This document shows positions 25,376-33,888 of a stretch of 49,238 nt of DNA, piece after piece. The stretch is from Phycisphaerales bacterium (GTDB lineage: Bacteria; Planctomycetota; Phycisphaerae; WQYP01): contig DAHVEJ010000009.1 of the NCBI GenBank assembly GCA_027313145.1, forward strand, positions 1-49,238, written 5' to 3'. The translations under genes were made by a program, and so were the position numbers. Every line of letters begins with the position of its first letter. Position 1 is the stretch's first letter. The notes below the pieces were generated by a model, which ran no database searches, was not told where the DNA came from, and saw only the letters and a list, made by a program, of their open reading frames with translations.

Positions 25376-27304
25376 TCACCGCCGCTTAAACTGCTTCTCC
25401 AGATCGCGACGATCCAGGCGGATGGTGGTGGGGCGGCCATGCGGGCAATTACTGGATCGTTGCACGTCCATGAGCCGTGCCAGCAATGCCTCGATTTCCT
25501 GATGCGCCAATGGGTCCCCGGCCTTTACCGCGGCTTTGCACGCAGCCATGTCCAGCACCTCGTGCAGTAATTCCTCGTCAGTGACCCGCGCCGATTCATC
25601 CGCGACTTTATCAAGTACGCCCTTGATAAAATCCATCGTGTTGAGCCGGGACAGCAGACTCGGCAGGCTTTGTACGGCCACGCTTGAAGCGTCAAATTGT
25701 GTTATTTCAATTCCCAGTGACGCCAATAGCGGCCGCACGCGTTCCAACCCCGCAAGTTGCCGTGGGCTTACGGAGACGACCACGGGCAGCAACAGTCGCT
25801 GGCCCGTAATGGTTCCAGCCCGCACCCGCGCCAAAAGGCTTTCGTAAATCACGCGTTCATGCAGGGCGTGCTGATCGATAACCAGCAAGCCATCTCCATC
25901 TTCCACGACGATAAAACTATTGTGGAACTGCATGAATTTTGGTCCGCCTGCGGCCAGCCCCGCAGGCGCTGAGGCGGGGACCACTGCGGGAGTGACCGCA
26001 GATGATGGTGTCGTGCCGGAAGGCATCGCGGTATGAATTTCCGCGTGCAAGGCGGTGTCCGGCATATTAAAGCCAGTTGCGGCAGTATGGCCGGCGGTTT
26101 GGGGCGGTTGCGTGATGGGCAGATCCAAAGATTGCTGCAGCGGTTGCGGATCGCGGAAAAATTCGGCAATAACCTCTCGGCGCTCCTGCGTCTGATGAGC
26201 CATGAATTGTTCCGCTTTTTCCGCGCTTGGCGGGGCGGTCAGACGCATGGGTGGAGTCAGATCAGAACCCAGCAAGCGCTGGCGGATGGCCGCCAGAACC
26301 GCCCGGTAGGGCAGATTCGGCTCGCGAAATCGCACTTCAATTTTCTGCGGATGCACATTCACGTCAAAGGCGGCGGGAGGCATTTGCAAAAAAATAACCG
26401 CCACCGGTTGAGCTTGTGGTTCAATCAGACCGCGGAAAGATTCTTTCACGGCATGAAAAATCGAGCGATCCCGAATATATCGACCGTTGAGAAACAGATA
26501 CTGATAATGCGTCGTGGCGCGTGCCGTGGCGGGTTTTCCAACAAACCCTTCCACCCGGATGCCGGTTTCACTATGGTCCAATGCCAATAGCTGCCCCTGT
26601 AATTCCTTATTTAAAGCCGTAACCACGCGAACCTGTGGATCATGGGTGGCAGGCAGGTTCAACGTGCCGCGCCCATTATGGCTTAGAACAAATGTAATTT
26701 CCGGGTGGGCCAGGGCGGTACGCAACACGGTTTCGGAAATATGGCCGAACTCTGTAGAATCCCCGCGCAAAAATTTGCGCCGGGCCGGCACGCAATAAAA
26801 CAAATCCCGCACTTCAATGGTGGTGCCTACCGGGGCGGCGCAGGGAATGGGGGCGTCCAAGACGCTTTCCTGTGCCACCACGCGTACCGCCTGATCGTCC
26901 TGCGGCCGGCGGGTAATAATCGTGGTATGGCTAACCCCGGCGATGGAAGCCAAAGCCTCACCGCGAAACCCCATGGTCTGAATCGCAAACAAATCATCCA
27001 TGGTCTGAATTTTACTTGTGGCGTGCCGGGCCAGCGCCAGGGCGACCTGATCTGGAGCAATCCCCGAACCGTCATCGGTCACGCGAATCAGCGTGCGACC
27101 GCCATTTTCAATGGCAATCGACAATCGTGTCGCCCCGGCGTCCACCGCGTTATCCAGAAGTTCTTTCACCACGCTGGCGGGTCGTTCAACAACTTCTCCG
27201 GCAGCGATTTTATTGATCAGCGCATCCGGGAGAACATGAATGACCTGTCCGCTGTCCGACGATGCCGAAGATGTTGGTTCCGTGGCGTTCATATTGCTTA
27301 GCAT
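25376..27304 (-). CDS. mutL: DNA mismatch repair protein MutL
   Basis: The 642-residue protein has the GHKL ATPase N-terminus: INKIAAGEVVERPASVVKELLDNAVDAGA, DDGSGI, HATSK and GFRGEALASI. A Pro/Ala-rich linker (about 340-450) precedes the C-terminal dimerisation domain. That domain carries DQHALHERVIYE (about 477-488), fitting the DQHAx2Ex4E metal-binding endonuclease motif, plus the ACK and CPHGRP motifs. So this MutL probably nicks DNA itself, as in bacteria without MutH. An alternative start at ATG 27292 would drop four residues. No mutS is in the window. Confidence 0.97.
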   Translation of the reverse strand: MLSNMNATEPTSSASSDSGQVIHVLPDALINKIAAGEVVERPASVVKELLDNAVDAGATRLSIAIENGGRTLIRVTDDGSGIAPDQVALALARHATSKIQTMDDLFAIQTMGFRGEALASIAGVSHTTIITRRPQDDQAVRVVAQESVLDAPIPCAAPVGTTIEVRDLFYCVPARRKFLRGDSTEFGHISETVLRTALAHPEITFVLSHNGRGTLNLPATHDPQVRVVTALNKELQGQLLALDHSETGIRVEGFVGKPATARATTHYQYLFLNGRYIRDRSIFHAVKESFRGLIEPQAQPVAVIFLQMPPAAFDVNVHPQKIEVRFREPNLPYRAVLAAIRQRLLGSDLTPPMRLTAPPSAEKAEQFMAHQTQERREVIAEFFRDPQPLQQSLDLPITQPPQTAGHTAATGFNMPDTALHAEIHTAMPSGTTPSSAVTPAVVPASAPAGLAAGGPKFMQFHNSFIVVEDGDGLLVIDQHALHERVIYESLLARVRAGTITGQRLLLPVVVSVSPRQLAGLERVRPLLASLGIEITQFDASSVAVQSLPSLLSRLNTMDFIKGVLDKVADESARVTDEELLHEVLDMAACKAAVKAGDPLAHQEIEALLARLMDVQRSSNCPHGRPTTIRLDRRDLEKQFKRR

Positions 27305-27408
27305 AGCGTGAGAGCACTAGCAATGGGAAATAATTGGAGCATTAGAAATAAAAAAAAATAGCATCGCCCTTGCGGAACCGGCGGGGCTTGGCTTACCATG
27401 GGCGGTTA

Positions 27409-27837
27409 ATGAATCAGCGATTGAAGCATTTTCGTGGTTCCTTGTCTTCAGCCTTGTGGCTTATTGGTGCCGGGCTTGCGGTCAACGCACTTGTACTGGT
27501 CTGGAGCCATGTAAAATCAGATTCGGCCGATGCGGGTAATGTGGTCATGGCGGCTCCGTTGATTAAATCCTCCGGTATGCACGAGGCGTGGTCGCGGGCG
27601 AACATTAAGGTGGTGCCAACGCAGATATCCGCGACGCGGTGGGGCGTCATTCTGGTCAACACGCGGGCTGATGTCATGGCCGTATATCGATTTGTTGGTT
27701 CGCAATCGCGCATACAGTTAATGGCGAGCCGGGATTTCCGGGCGGATCTAAAACTCGAGGACTTTAATAATTTGCCGCCAACACCGGCTCAGGTAAAAGC
27801 AATGGTGTCAGCAGGAAAGGCGTTAACGCGGCCATAA
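27409..27837 (+). CDS. Hypothetical single-pass membrane protein
   Basis: The product is 142 residues when begun at ATG 27409; the frame is open to 27370. A short basic leader (MNQRLKHFRG) precedes one transmembrane helix at about 14-32 (LWLIGAGLAVNALVLVW), then a soluble domain with GVILVNTRADVMAVYRFVGSQ, perhaps a small beta-sheet domain of the kind seen in planctomycete accessory proteins. The family is not recognised. It diverges from mutL and lies upstream of the helix-turn-helix/membrane protein with a 145-bp gap. Confidence 0.6.
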   Translation: MNQRLKHFRGSLSSALWLIGAGLAVNALVLVWSHVKSDSADAGNVVMAAPLIKSSGMHEAWSRANIKVVPTQISATRWGVILVNTRADVMAVYRFVGSQSRIQLMASRDFRADLKLEDFNNLPPTPAQVKAMVSAGKALTRP

Positions 27838-27982
27838 TGAAGATTGCGGAAAGCACGTAACGTCAGAATGCTGACCCGCTGATTCATGGAAACGAAAAAA
27901 GCACTAGGCGCATACGGGTGCCTTCTGGTAGACTATATAGTTAGGTGGTACCCGGTGACGGCGTCATAATGAGGAGTCGCTC

Positions 27983-28969
27983 ATGGCAAAAATGTTTTAC
28001 AGTTCGGAAGAAACAGCGGCCAAGCTGAATATGCCCGAGGACAAAATCAAGGAACTCGTGGAGAAAAATAAACTCCGTGAATTCCGTGACGGCAATCGTG
28101 TCATGTTTAAAGTCGATCAGGTTGATAGACTGGCCGGCGACTTGCAGGGCGGTACGCTGGAAGAAGGCATGATCGACCTGGCTCCCTTATCCGGCACCGG
28201 CAATCCGATTATGAATGCCAGTGACGCTACGGCCGGTGGTACGTCGGCGGGTTCGTTTGCCGGCGGCTCGTTATCGGGGCAATCGTCAATTGGAAAAGCT
28301 CCGGGCAAGGCCGATACCGGTCTTCCGCTTCAATCGCCCCCTCCCAGTAAAAAGCCGGTAAAAGTATTTGATGAAAGTGAAGTTAAACCCACGGACGCCA
28401 GCGCGCAAACGCAGATATCATCTCCATTAGATGAATCCATCTCTCCATCGGGATTGGATTCGGTGGGCAGCGGATCAGGATTGCTGGATTTGACTCGCGA
28501 AAGCGACAACACCAGCCTGGGGGCCGAACTGCTGGAAGAAATTTATCCCGGTGATCATTCTGTCGCGGGGCAGTCTGGCGTCGGGTCATCCTCGGGGATA
28601 TTTGATCAGCCTGGCGGTGCCACCGCCTCTGGTGCTCCGGCGTCTTCCGATTCCGGCATTGCGGTAGCAGCCGGTGCGGCAGCCGCGGAAAAATCATCCG
28701 CTCCGGTGGTGGCGACAACATCGACTCCAATGTATGCTCCAATGTTTGAGGCTCCGGACGCATCTTCGGGTCTTTTTGGAGGCCTGGCGTTGGGAGCGGC
28801 ATTTGTCATGGCGCTGACGCTGGTAGCGACGGCTGCGGCATTCCAAGGCTTTATACCCACGTGGGTACCCTTCCTGGCCAAAAACGTGTGGATGTTTATC
28901 GCGTTTCTGGTTGTGATCGCGGCCCTTTTGGCCGGAGCCGGATATTTGGCTGGCAAGGCGTCGGATTAA
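27983..28969 (+). CDS. Excisionase/MerR-type helix-turn-helix protein with two C-terminal membrane helices
   Basis: The 328-residue protein starts after GGAG at a good distance. Residues 1-55 (YSSEETAAKLNMPEDKIKELVEKNKLREFRDGNRVMFKVDQV) are a winged helix-turn-helix of the excisionase/MerR type. A long Ser/Gly/Pro-rich linker (about 60-245) follows, carrying short acidic patches. Two hydrophobic helices end the protein (about 258-285 and 300-323). Such a layout places a DNA- or protein-binding domain in the cytoplasm, tethered to the membrane. The family is common in planctomycetes, but I know no assigned function. It is followed, after about 220 bp, by an OmpA-type lipoprotein. Confidence 0.8.
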   Translation: MAKMFYSSEETAAKLNMPEDKIKELVEKNKLREFRDGNRVMFKVDQVDRLAGDLQGGTLEEGMIDLAPLSGTGNPIMNASDATAGGTSAGSFAGGSLSGQSSIGKAPGKADTGLPLQSPPPSKKPVKVFDESEVKPTDASAQTQISSPLDESISPSGLDSVGSGSGLLDLTRESDNTSLGAELLEEIYPGDHSVAGQSGVGSSSGIFDQPGGATASGAPASSDSGIAVAAGAAAAEKSSAPVVATTSTPMYAPMFEAPDASSGLFGGLALGAAFVMALTLVATAAAFQGFIPTWVPFLAKNVWMFIAFLVVIAALLAGAGYLAGKASD

Positions 28970-29121
28970 TTGTTGATGCGGTCTGCTATTGGGGCAGTCG
29001 CGGCAATGGATCCGACCTTGGAGCGTTAGGAACTGTAGTGAAAGGGCATGGAGGCCCGGGTAGCATAAATGCCGCCAGTCTTCCATTTCCCGGTTTATTT
29101 TTTTTTCGTCCTTTACTATTT

Positions 29122-29148
29122 CAACCAATTAGCTGAAACTATTGGTTG
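29122..29148 (+). other. Stem-loop upstream of the OmpA-type lipoprotein gene
   Basis: Arms CAACCAAT (29122-29129) and ATTGGTTG (29141-29148) form an 8-bp stem with an 11-nt loop, 41 bp before the start codon. There is no T-run after it on the plus strand. It may be a leader structure or a stability element. The T-rich stretch at 29097-29107 lies on its 5' side. Confidence 0.35.
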
Positions 29149-29189
29149 GTTTGAAGTGTCGGATATGGAAGCCTCTGGAGAAAAAGCGT

Positions 29190-30134
29190 ATGAATAAGTC
29201 CTTCACCCGTAAATTGACGACCACCACCCTCTTGGCGGGTTTAACCGCTGGTTTACTTGGCCTGACTGGGTGTGTTTCGGAAAATCAGTATCAGCGGTTA
29301 CAAACCGCGTTTGATCAGGCCAAGTCGCAGTTGGCGGCGGATCAAAATGAATTGCTTCGCCTGCGTGGAGAAATTTCATCTCTCAAGCAAAAATTGGCTG
29401 AAGATCAGCAGCTCCTGCAGACGCAAGGGGGCGGCACTTCAGCACTGCAACATGAAATCGCGGCGCTCAAGGAACGGCTGGCCAAATTACGCGGGCAGTA
29501 TAATCGTCTGTTAGCCTTGGCCGGCGGAGCACCGCAGTTGCCCGAATCGGTCAACAGCGCCTTGGAACGTCTGGCGGAACAATACCCGAACCTGTTGGCG
29601 TATAACAAGAAGTTGGGCCTGCTGCGGTTTAAGAGCGATCTTTTGTTCGCATTGGGCAGCACTGAAGTTCGTCCTGACGCCAAGCGGGCCTTGGCGGAAT
29701 TTGCGCAAATTCTTAATATGTCCGGCATTTCGGATAATGAAATCCGAATTGTCGGTAATACCGATGACGTGCCGATTCGTCGCACCCGCAGCACGGTCAT
29801 GAATCCGACAAACTGGTATCTATCCACGAATCGGGCGATATCGGTTATGTATATCCTGAAGCATGACGGCGTGATTGATCGCAGAATGCAGGTCGCCGGC
29901 TGGGGTAAGACGCACCCGATTGCCGCCAACGCTCCGCGCCATCGGGGCAACCCGCTGAATCGGCGTGTTGATATCTTTATCCTGCCGGTCAAGTTGAAAT
30001 ACAACCCGTATGTGCCGGCTTCGGAACAGGTGATGCGATCAGGTAATGCGACTAATCTGGCCCCTTCCTCGCAGACTCCGAATATGACGGGAAATCCGCC
30101 ACAGACCGTGCCGGTTCCCGCAGGAAGCAATTAG
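29190..30134 (+). CDS. OmpA/MotB-family peptidoglycan-associated lipoprotein with coiled coil
   Basis: The 314-residue protein starts at ATG 29190, with GGAG 9 nt upstream. A lipobox GLTGC places the acylated Cys at residue 28. Residues 32-125 form a coiled coil rich in Leu, Gln and Glu (LRLRGEISSLKQKLAEDQQ). The C-terminal OmpA-like domain includes LRFKSDLLFALGSTEVRPDAK, IVGNTDDVPI, NWYLSTNRAISVMYIL and NPLNRRVDIFIL. Such proteins anchor the outer membrane or inner face of the envelope to the cell wall. The last 35 residues are Pro/Asn-rich and likely disordered. The gene ends at a strong terminator. Confidence 0.93.
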   Translation: MNKSFTRKLTTTTLLAGLTAGLLGLTGCVSENQYQRLQTAFDQAKSQLAADQNELLRLRGEISSLKQKLAEDQQLLQTQGGGTSALQHEIAALKERLAKLRGQYNRLLALAGGAPQLPESVNSALERLAEQYPNLLAYNKKLGLLRFKSDLLFALGSTEVRPDAKRALAEFAQILNMSGISDNEIRIVGNTDDVPIRRTRSTVMNPTNWYLSTNRAISVMYILKHDGVIDRRMQVAGWGKTHPIAANAPRHRGNPLNRRVDIFILPVKLKYNPYVPASEQVMRSGNATNLAPSSQTPNMTGNPPQTVPVPAGSN

Positions 30135-30165
30135 AAATTTTATTTGCATTAATTGCCATTAAATT

Positions 30166-30199
30166 GCCCGGCATGATAATTTCTGCCGGGCTTTTTTTT
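30166..30199 (+). terminator. Rho-independent terminator after the OmpA-type gene
   Basis: Arms GCCCGGCA (30166-30173) and TGCCGGGC (30184-30191) form an 8-bp stem with a 10-nt loop, followed at once by eight T residues. It ends the OmpA-type transcript about 32 bp after the stop codon. Confidence 0.93.
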
Positions 30200-30239
30200 A
30201 GACTTTATTTTTTTGGTCATTGCGTATAGGGTGGCAACC

Positions 30240-30899
30240 ATGAAGGAATCGAACGACATCGTTAATAATTACAGATCTTCCGATGAGCCGCAGGCTCGAG
30301 CATTGCCTGTTGAGCCGGCAAAGATCGCCCATAATCTTTTGTTTTTACAGAAATTTTTCCGCCATGGCACACGCATCGCCTCGGTCTGGCCGTCCAGCCG
30401 ATTTATGGCAAGGGCCAGTATCAGCCGTGCGGATTTCAGCTCCGCACGTTGTATTGTGGAGCTGGGTGCCGGCACCGGACCGATTACCTCGGAAATTGTT
30501 ACACGCCTTGATGCACGAACGCAATTCCTGGCGTTGGAACGCGATCCAGATTTTGTGCAGGTGCTTCACAATCGATTTTCGGCCAGTGCGAATATCCGCA
30601 TTCTTCAGGCTGATGTCGGCCACTTGGATTCCATTCTAAGTGATCAGGGCATTGCGCCGCATGGCGTTGATTGTTTTGTCAGCGGATTGGGTACGGCAAG
30701 TCTTCCGGAATCGGTGCGGAGTGCTATGTTTGCCGCAGTAAAAAAATATTTACGTCCCGACGGATTTTTCAGCAATATTACAGAAGTTCCGCTCTATTAC
30801 CTGAATTTCTACAAATCAATATTTGAGCATGTATCTTTTCAATTTGTCGCACTTAATATGCCGCCCGGTGGAGTCTACCACTGCCGTGGGATTCGCTAG
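30240..30899 (+). CDS. Class I SAM-dependent methyltransferase (phospholipid N-methyltransferase-like)
   Basis: The 219-residue protein starts at ATG 30240, with GGTGG just upstream. FFRHGTRIASVWPSSRFMA, then CIVELGAGTGPITSEIV (SAM motif I), FLALERDPDFVQVL and ADVGHLDSIL resemble the PmtA type of phosphatidylethanolamine N-methyltransferase and the related KsgA-like fold. Substrate is not certain. It stands alone between a terminator and the convergent prfB gene. Confidence 0.8.
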   Translation: MKESNDIVNNYRSSDEPQARALPVEPAKIAHNLLFLQKFFRHGTRIASVWPSSRFMARASISRADFSSARCIVELGAGTGPITSEIVTRLDARTQFLALERDPDFVQVLHNRFSASANIRILQADVGHLDSILSDQGIAPHGVDCFVSGLGTASLPESVRSAMFAAVKKYLRPDGFFSNITEVPLYYLNFYKSIFEHVSFQFVALNMPPGGVYHCRGIR

Positions 30900-30958
30900 A
30901 AAATTTTGCGACACTGGCGCATCAACGCATCTGAACCCCAATGTTCTCTCGTGCTGAT

Positions 30959-32096
30959 TTAACCGTCACCGCGCCCCGCGGCGGCCTGCTGCTTGCGCTG
31001 CATGGCCTGATAGCGTAGTTGCGCATCAATAAACGGCTGCACCTCTCCGTCCAGCACGCGGTCCGGCTGGAATACTTCGTATCCGTTGCGGTGATCTTTC
31101 ACGCGGCGGTCATCAAGCACATAACTGCGGATTTGCGAGCCAAAAGCAATTTCGCCCTTTTCGCCATACAGCCTGGCCAATTCGGCATCCCGCTTGGCTT
31201 CTTCGAGTTTATTAATGCGGGCTTTCATGATTTCCAGTGCCAAGGCTCGATTCTGCACTTGAGACCGTTCACTGGTACATACCACCTGAATGCCGGTGGG
31301 TTTATGCGTGATGCGTATGGCCGAGGCCACCTTATTGACATTCTGTCCGCCCGGACCGCTGGCCCGGACAAACGCGATAATTTCCATATCGGCTTCCGGT
31401 ATTTCCAATTCCTTGTCAGCGCCTTCAAATACCGGTGTGACATCCACGCTGGCAAAGCTGGTGTGGCGCCGCGCGTTGGCGTCATATGGACTGATCCGCA
31501 CCAGACGGTGCACGCCCACTTCGCAATTCATATTTCCCGTCGCATACGGCCCCTTTACCAGCAGCGTTATGCGCCGGATGCCCGCTTGCTCTCCATCCAG
31601 GCGATCCACTTCGCTGACGTCCCAGCCGCGACGTTCAAAATAACGTAAATACATGCGCAACAGCATGTCCGCCCAATCGCAGGCTTCTGTGCCGCCGGCC
31701 CCGGCATGAATCTGAATAAAGCAATCACTGGGATCATGGGGACCCACATATAACGATTGCAATTCCAGTTGATCCACGCGTTGCGTGGTGGCGGTGATGG
31801 ACTGATCCGCTTCTTCCAGCAAGGCGGGGTCCTGAGTACCCATTTCCAGCATGACCGGAATATCCTGCAGGGCCTTTTCAACCTCAGTCAGGGGATCCAT
31901 GATGAGTTTGAGCGTTTTAAATTCACGAATAGTTTTACGCGCCTGATCCTGATGATTCCAGAAATCCGGTGCCTCCATCCGCTGTTCAAGAGTTTTCAGT
32001 TGTCGAGTTTTTTCCGCAACGTCAAAGAGAGTCGCGGATGCTTTGAACCCGCGCCTCCAGCGAGGCCACAAGAGCCTCCATATTTTCCCGTGCCAT
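30959..32096 (-). CDS. prfB: Peptide chain release factor 2, expressed by programmed +1 frameshift
   Basis: The gene starts at ATG 32096 after GGAG (6-nt spacing). It reads 24 codons (MARENMEALVASLEARVQ...SIRDSL) to an in-frame TGA at 32024-32022. The sequence there is CTT TGA C: slipping one base lets translation continue DVAEKTRQLKTLEQ to the stop at 30959, giving about 378 residues. This is the classic autoregulatory RF2 frameshift. The body has the GGQ motif (SGPGGQNVNKVASAIRITH) and the stop-recognition region SPYDANARRHTSF, where SPF is usual. RF2 releases peptides at UGA and UAA. A simple frame search would begin the gene too late (32071), with a spurious N-terminus. Confidence 0.95.
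32021..32027 (-). promoter_or_regulatory. prfB recoding site CTTTGAC
   Basis: The slippery codon CTT is followed by the TGA stop at codon 25 and then C, as in E. coli and most bacterial prfB genes. Low RF2 slows termination at the TGA and raises frameshifting, so RF2 controls its own synthesis. The usual upstream SD-like AGGGGG stimulator is absent; the preceding bases read GCATCCGCGACT. Confidence 0.9.
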
Positions 32097-32336
32097 ATCG
32101 GCTCCTTAAAACACCTATCCTAGCGGTAAACGCGGAATTTGGCGAATCCGGTGCCCATGCGTGTCAGCGCGACGGCGGAAAGCGGTGTCGCGACGTGGAA
32201 ATGCGTTTCGCGGAAAACTCAACGCGCCCGCATTGAGCTACGCGGCTCTTTTTCGGTTGAATGACCGGCGTGCATGGACCGGAAATTCCGCTTTCACCGT
32301 TGATGGGGCTATACGAATTTTCCTCATACGTATACG

Positions 32337-33875
32337 ATGGTAGTCATGACGCCAGTCATACATCATCTGCATATCTTTGCGTCCCACAGCGTTACCAGTG
32401 AACCGCTGGAGACTGCCGCTTTGCTGGCGGTGTTTGGCATACTAAGTCTTATTGCCGTGTTATCCAGCCGGGCTGCGGATCGGGTGGGTATTCCGGCGGT
32501 GCTGTTGCTGCTGGTGCTGGGCATGTTGGCCGGGCCGCAGGGCTTTGCCGGAATTCATTTTCAGAATTTTCATTTTGCGTTTCGTCTGGGAACGGTGGCG
32601 CTGATTTTGATCCTGTTTGAAGGCGGCCTGACGACCCCGCCTGCCGCGGTCAGATCCGTGCTTTTGCCGGCATCGCTGCTGGCAACTGTGGGCGTGGCGT
32701 TGACCGCAATCATTATCGCATTGGCGGCACATGTGATGGGTTTGAATTGGTCCCAAGCCATGCTCATTGGAGCGGTCGTATCTTCCACGGATGCGGCGGC
32801 GGTGTTTTCAGTGCTGCACGCCGGGCGTTTGCGGCTCAAACCAAGATTATCGCGATTGCTGGAAGTTGAATCATGTATCAACGATCCCATGGCTGTCATT
32901 CTCACCACCATGGTTATTGAAATACTTTCGCACCAACATCTTGCGATCGGCTGGTTGCTGTTGCAGGTTCCGATCCAATTGATTGTTGGTGGGGCGGTGG
33001 GAGCAATGCTTGGAATTTTAGCGCGGTATATTCTTCGCCGCATGCCGCTGCCGAGCACCGGCTTAATTCCCGCGTTTACGTTGGCCATGGCGATTTTGTC
33101 TTATGGATCAGCAACCATTTTAGAAGGCAGCGGCTTTCTGGCGGTGTATGCGACGGCATTATTCATGGACGCATCAAGCCTGCCATTTCGCAGCGGCTTG
33201 CTGCGGGTGCATTCAGCGCTGGCCTGGCTGGGGCAGATCGGAATGTTTTTAATGCTGGGACTTTTGATTTTGCCGGCACAGTTGGCGCATGTGGCATGGT
33301 TGGGATTGGGCATTGCGTTTGCTTTGGCGCTCATTGCACGGCCATTGGCGACAGCGGTGTGCCTGCTTCCTCTGCGGTTTTCCGTAGCGGAGACATGCTA
33401 TATCGGCTGGTGCGGTTTGCGCGGGGCGGTGCCAATTATTCTGGCGACATTTCCCATGATGGCCCACCTGCCCGGATCGCAGAGAGTCTTTACGATTGTG
33501 TTTTTCGTCGTGGTGGTTAACACATTAATTCCCGGTGCCACCATCCGTTGGGTGACGCGGCTGCTGGGCTTCGGACAGCAGGAAAAACCGGCACCGGAAG
33601 CGGTACTGGAAATAAATTCCGCCCGGTCGCTGGGCGGCCAACTCGGCTCATTTTTCATTGAACCCGCGGCAGCGGTGTGCGGGGCGGCCCTACGGGAACT
33701 GGAATTTCCCACAGGTACCAGCGTGATGCTGATTGTGCGGAACGATCAACTCGTGGCCCCACGCGGCGATACCGTGATACAAACGGGTGATCATGTCTAT
33801 ATGTTTTTTCAACCCCAAGATAAACCCTTTATTGACCTGCTATTTGGCCGGCCCGAAGACAGCGGCTACGTCTAA
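32337..33875 (+). CDS. K+/H+ antiporter of the CPA1 NhaP2/CvrA type
   Basis: The 512-residue integral membrane protein has about 12 helices. Typical CPA1 segments are present: GIPAVLLLLVLGMLAGP, LILFEGGL, GAVVSSTDAAAVFSVL and EVESCINDPMAVIL, with the ion-binding Asp pair region. It ends in a RCK_C (TrkA_C) domain (EFPTGTSVMLIVRNDQLVAPRGDTVI), as in NhaP2/CvrA. The role is cation extrusion coupled to proton entry, and osmotic or pH adaptation. ATG 32346 is an alternative start, and there is no strong Shine-Dalgarno. It diverges from prfB across a 240-bp gap that shows no other gene. Confidence 0.92.
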   Translation: MVVMTPVIHHLHIFASHSVTSEPLETAALLAVFGILSLIAVLSSRAADRVGIPAVLLLLVLGMLAGPQGFAGIHFQNFHFAFRLGTVALILILFEGGLTTPPAAVRSVLLPASLLATVGVALTAIIIALAAHVMGLNWSQAMLIGAVVSSTDAAAVFSVLHAGRLRLKPRLSRLLEVESCINDPMAVILTTMVIEILSHQHLAIGWLLLQVPIQLIVGGAVGAMLGILARYILRRMPLPSTGLIPAFTLAMAILSYGSATILEGSGFLAVYATALFMDASSLPFRSGLLRVHSALAWLGQIGMFLMLGLLILPAQLAHVAWLGLGIAFALALIARPLATAVCLLPLRFSVAETCYIGWCGLRGAVPIILATFPMMAHLPGSQRVFTIVFFVVVVNTLIPGATIRWVTRLLGFGQQEKPAPEAVLEINSARSLGGQLGSFFIEPAAAVCGAALRELEFPTGTSVMLIVRNDQLVAPRGDTVIQTGDHVYMFFQPQDKPFIDLLFGRPEDSGYV

Positions 33876-33888
33876 CGGATGGGGAAAA

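Noticed and set aside
29405-30130. A 241-codon open frame on the minus strand
   Set aside because: It lies wholly opposite the OmpA-type lipoprotein gene, which has clear domain motifs and a ribosome-binding site; the minus frame has no family features.
31019-31648. A 209-codon plus-strand frame
   Set aside because: Antisense shadow of prfB; the minus strand has unmistakable RF2 motifs.
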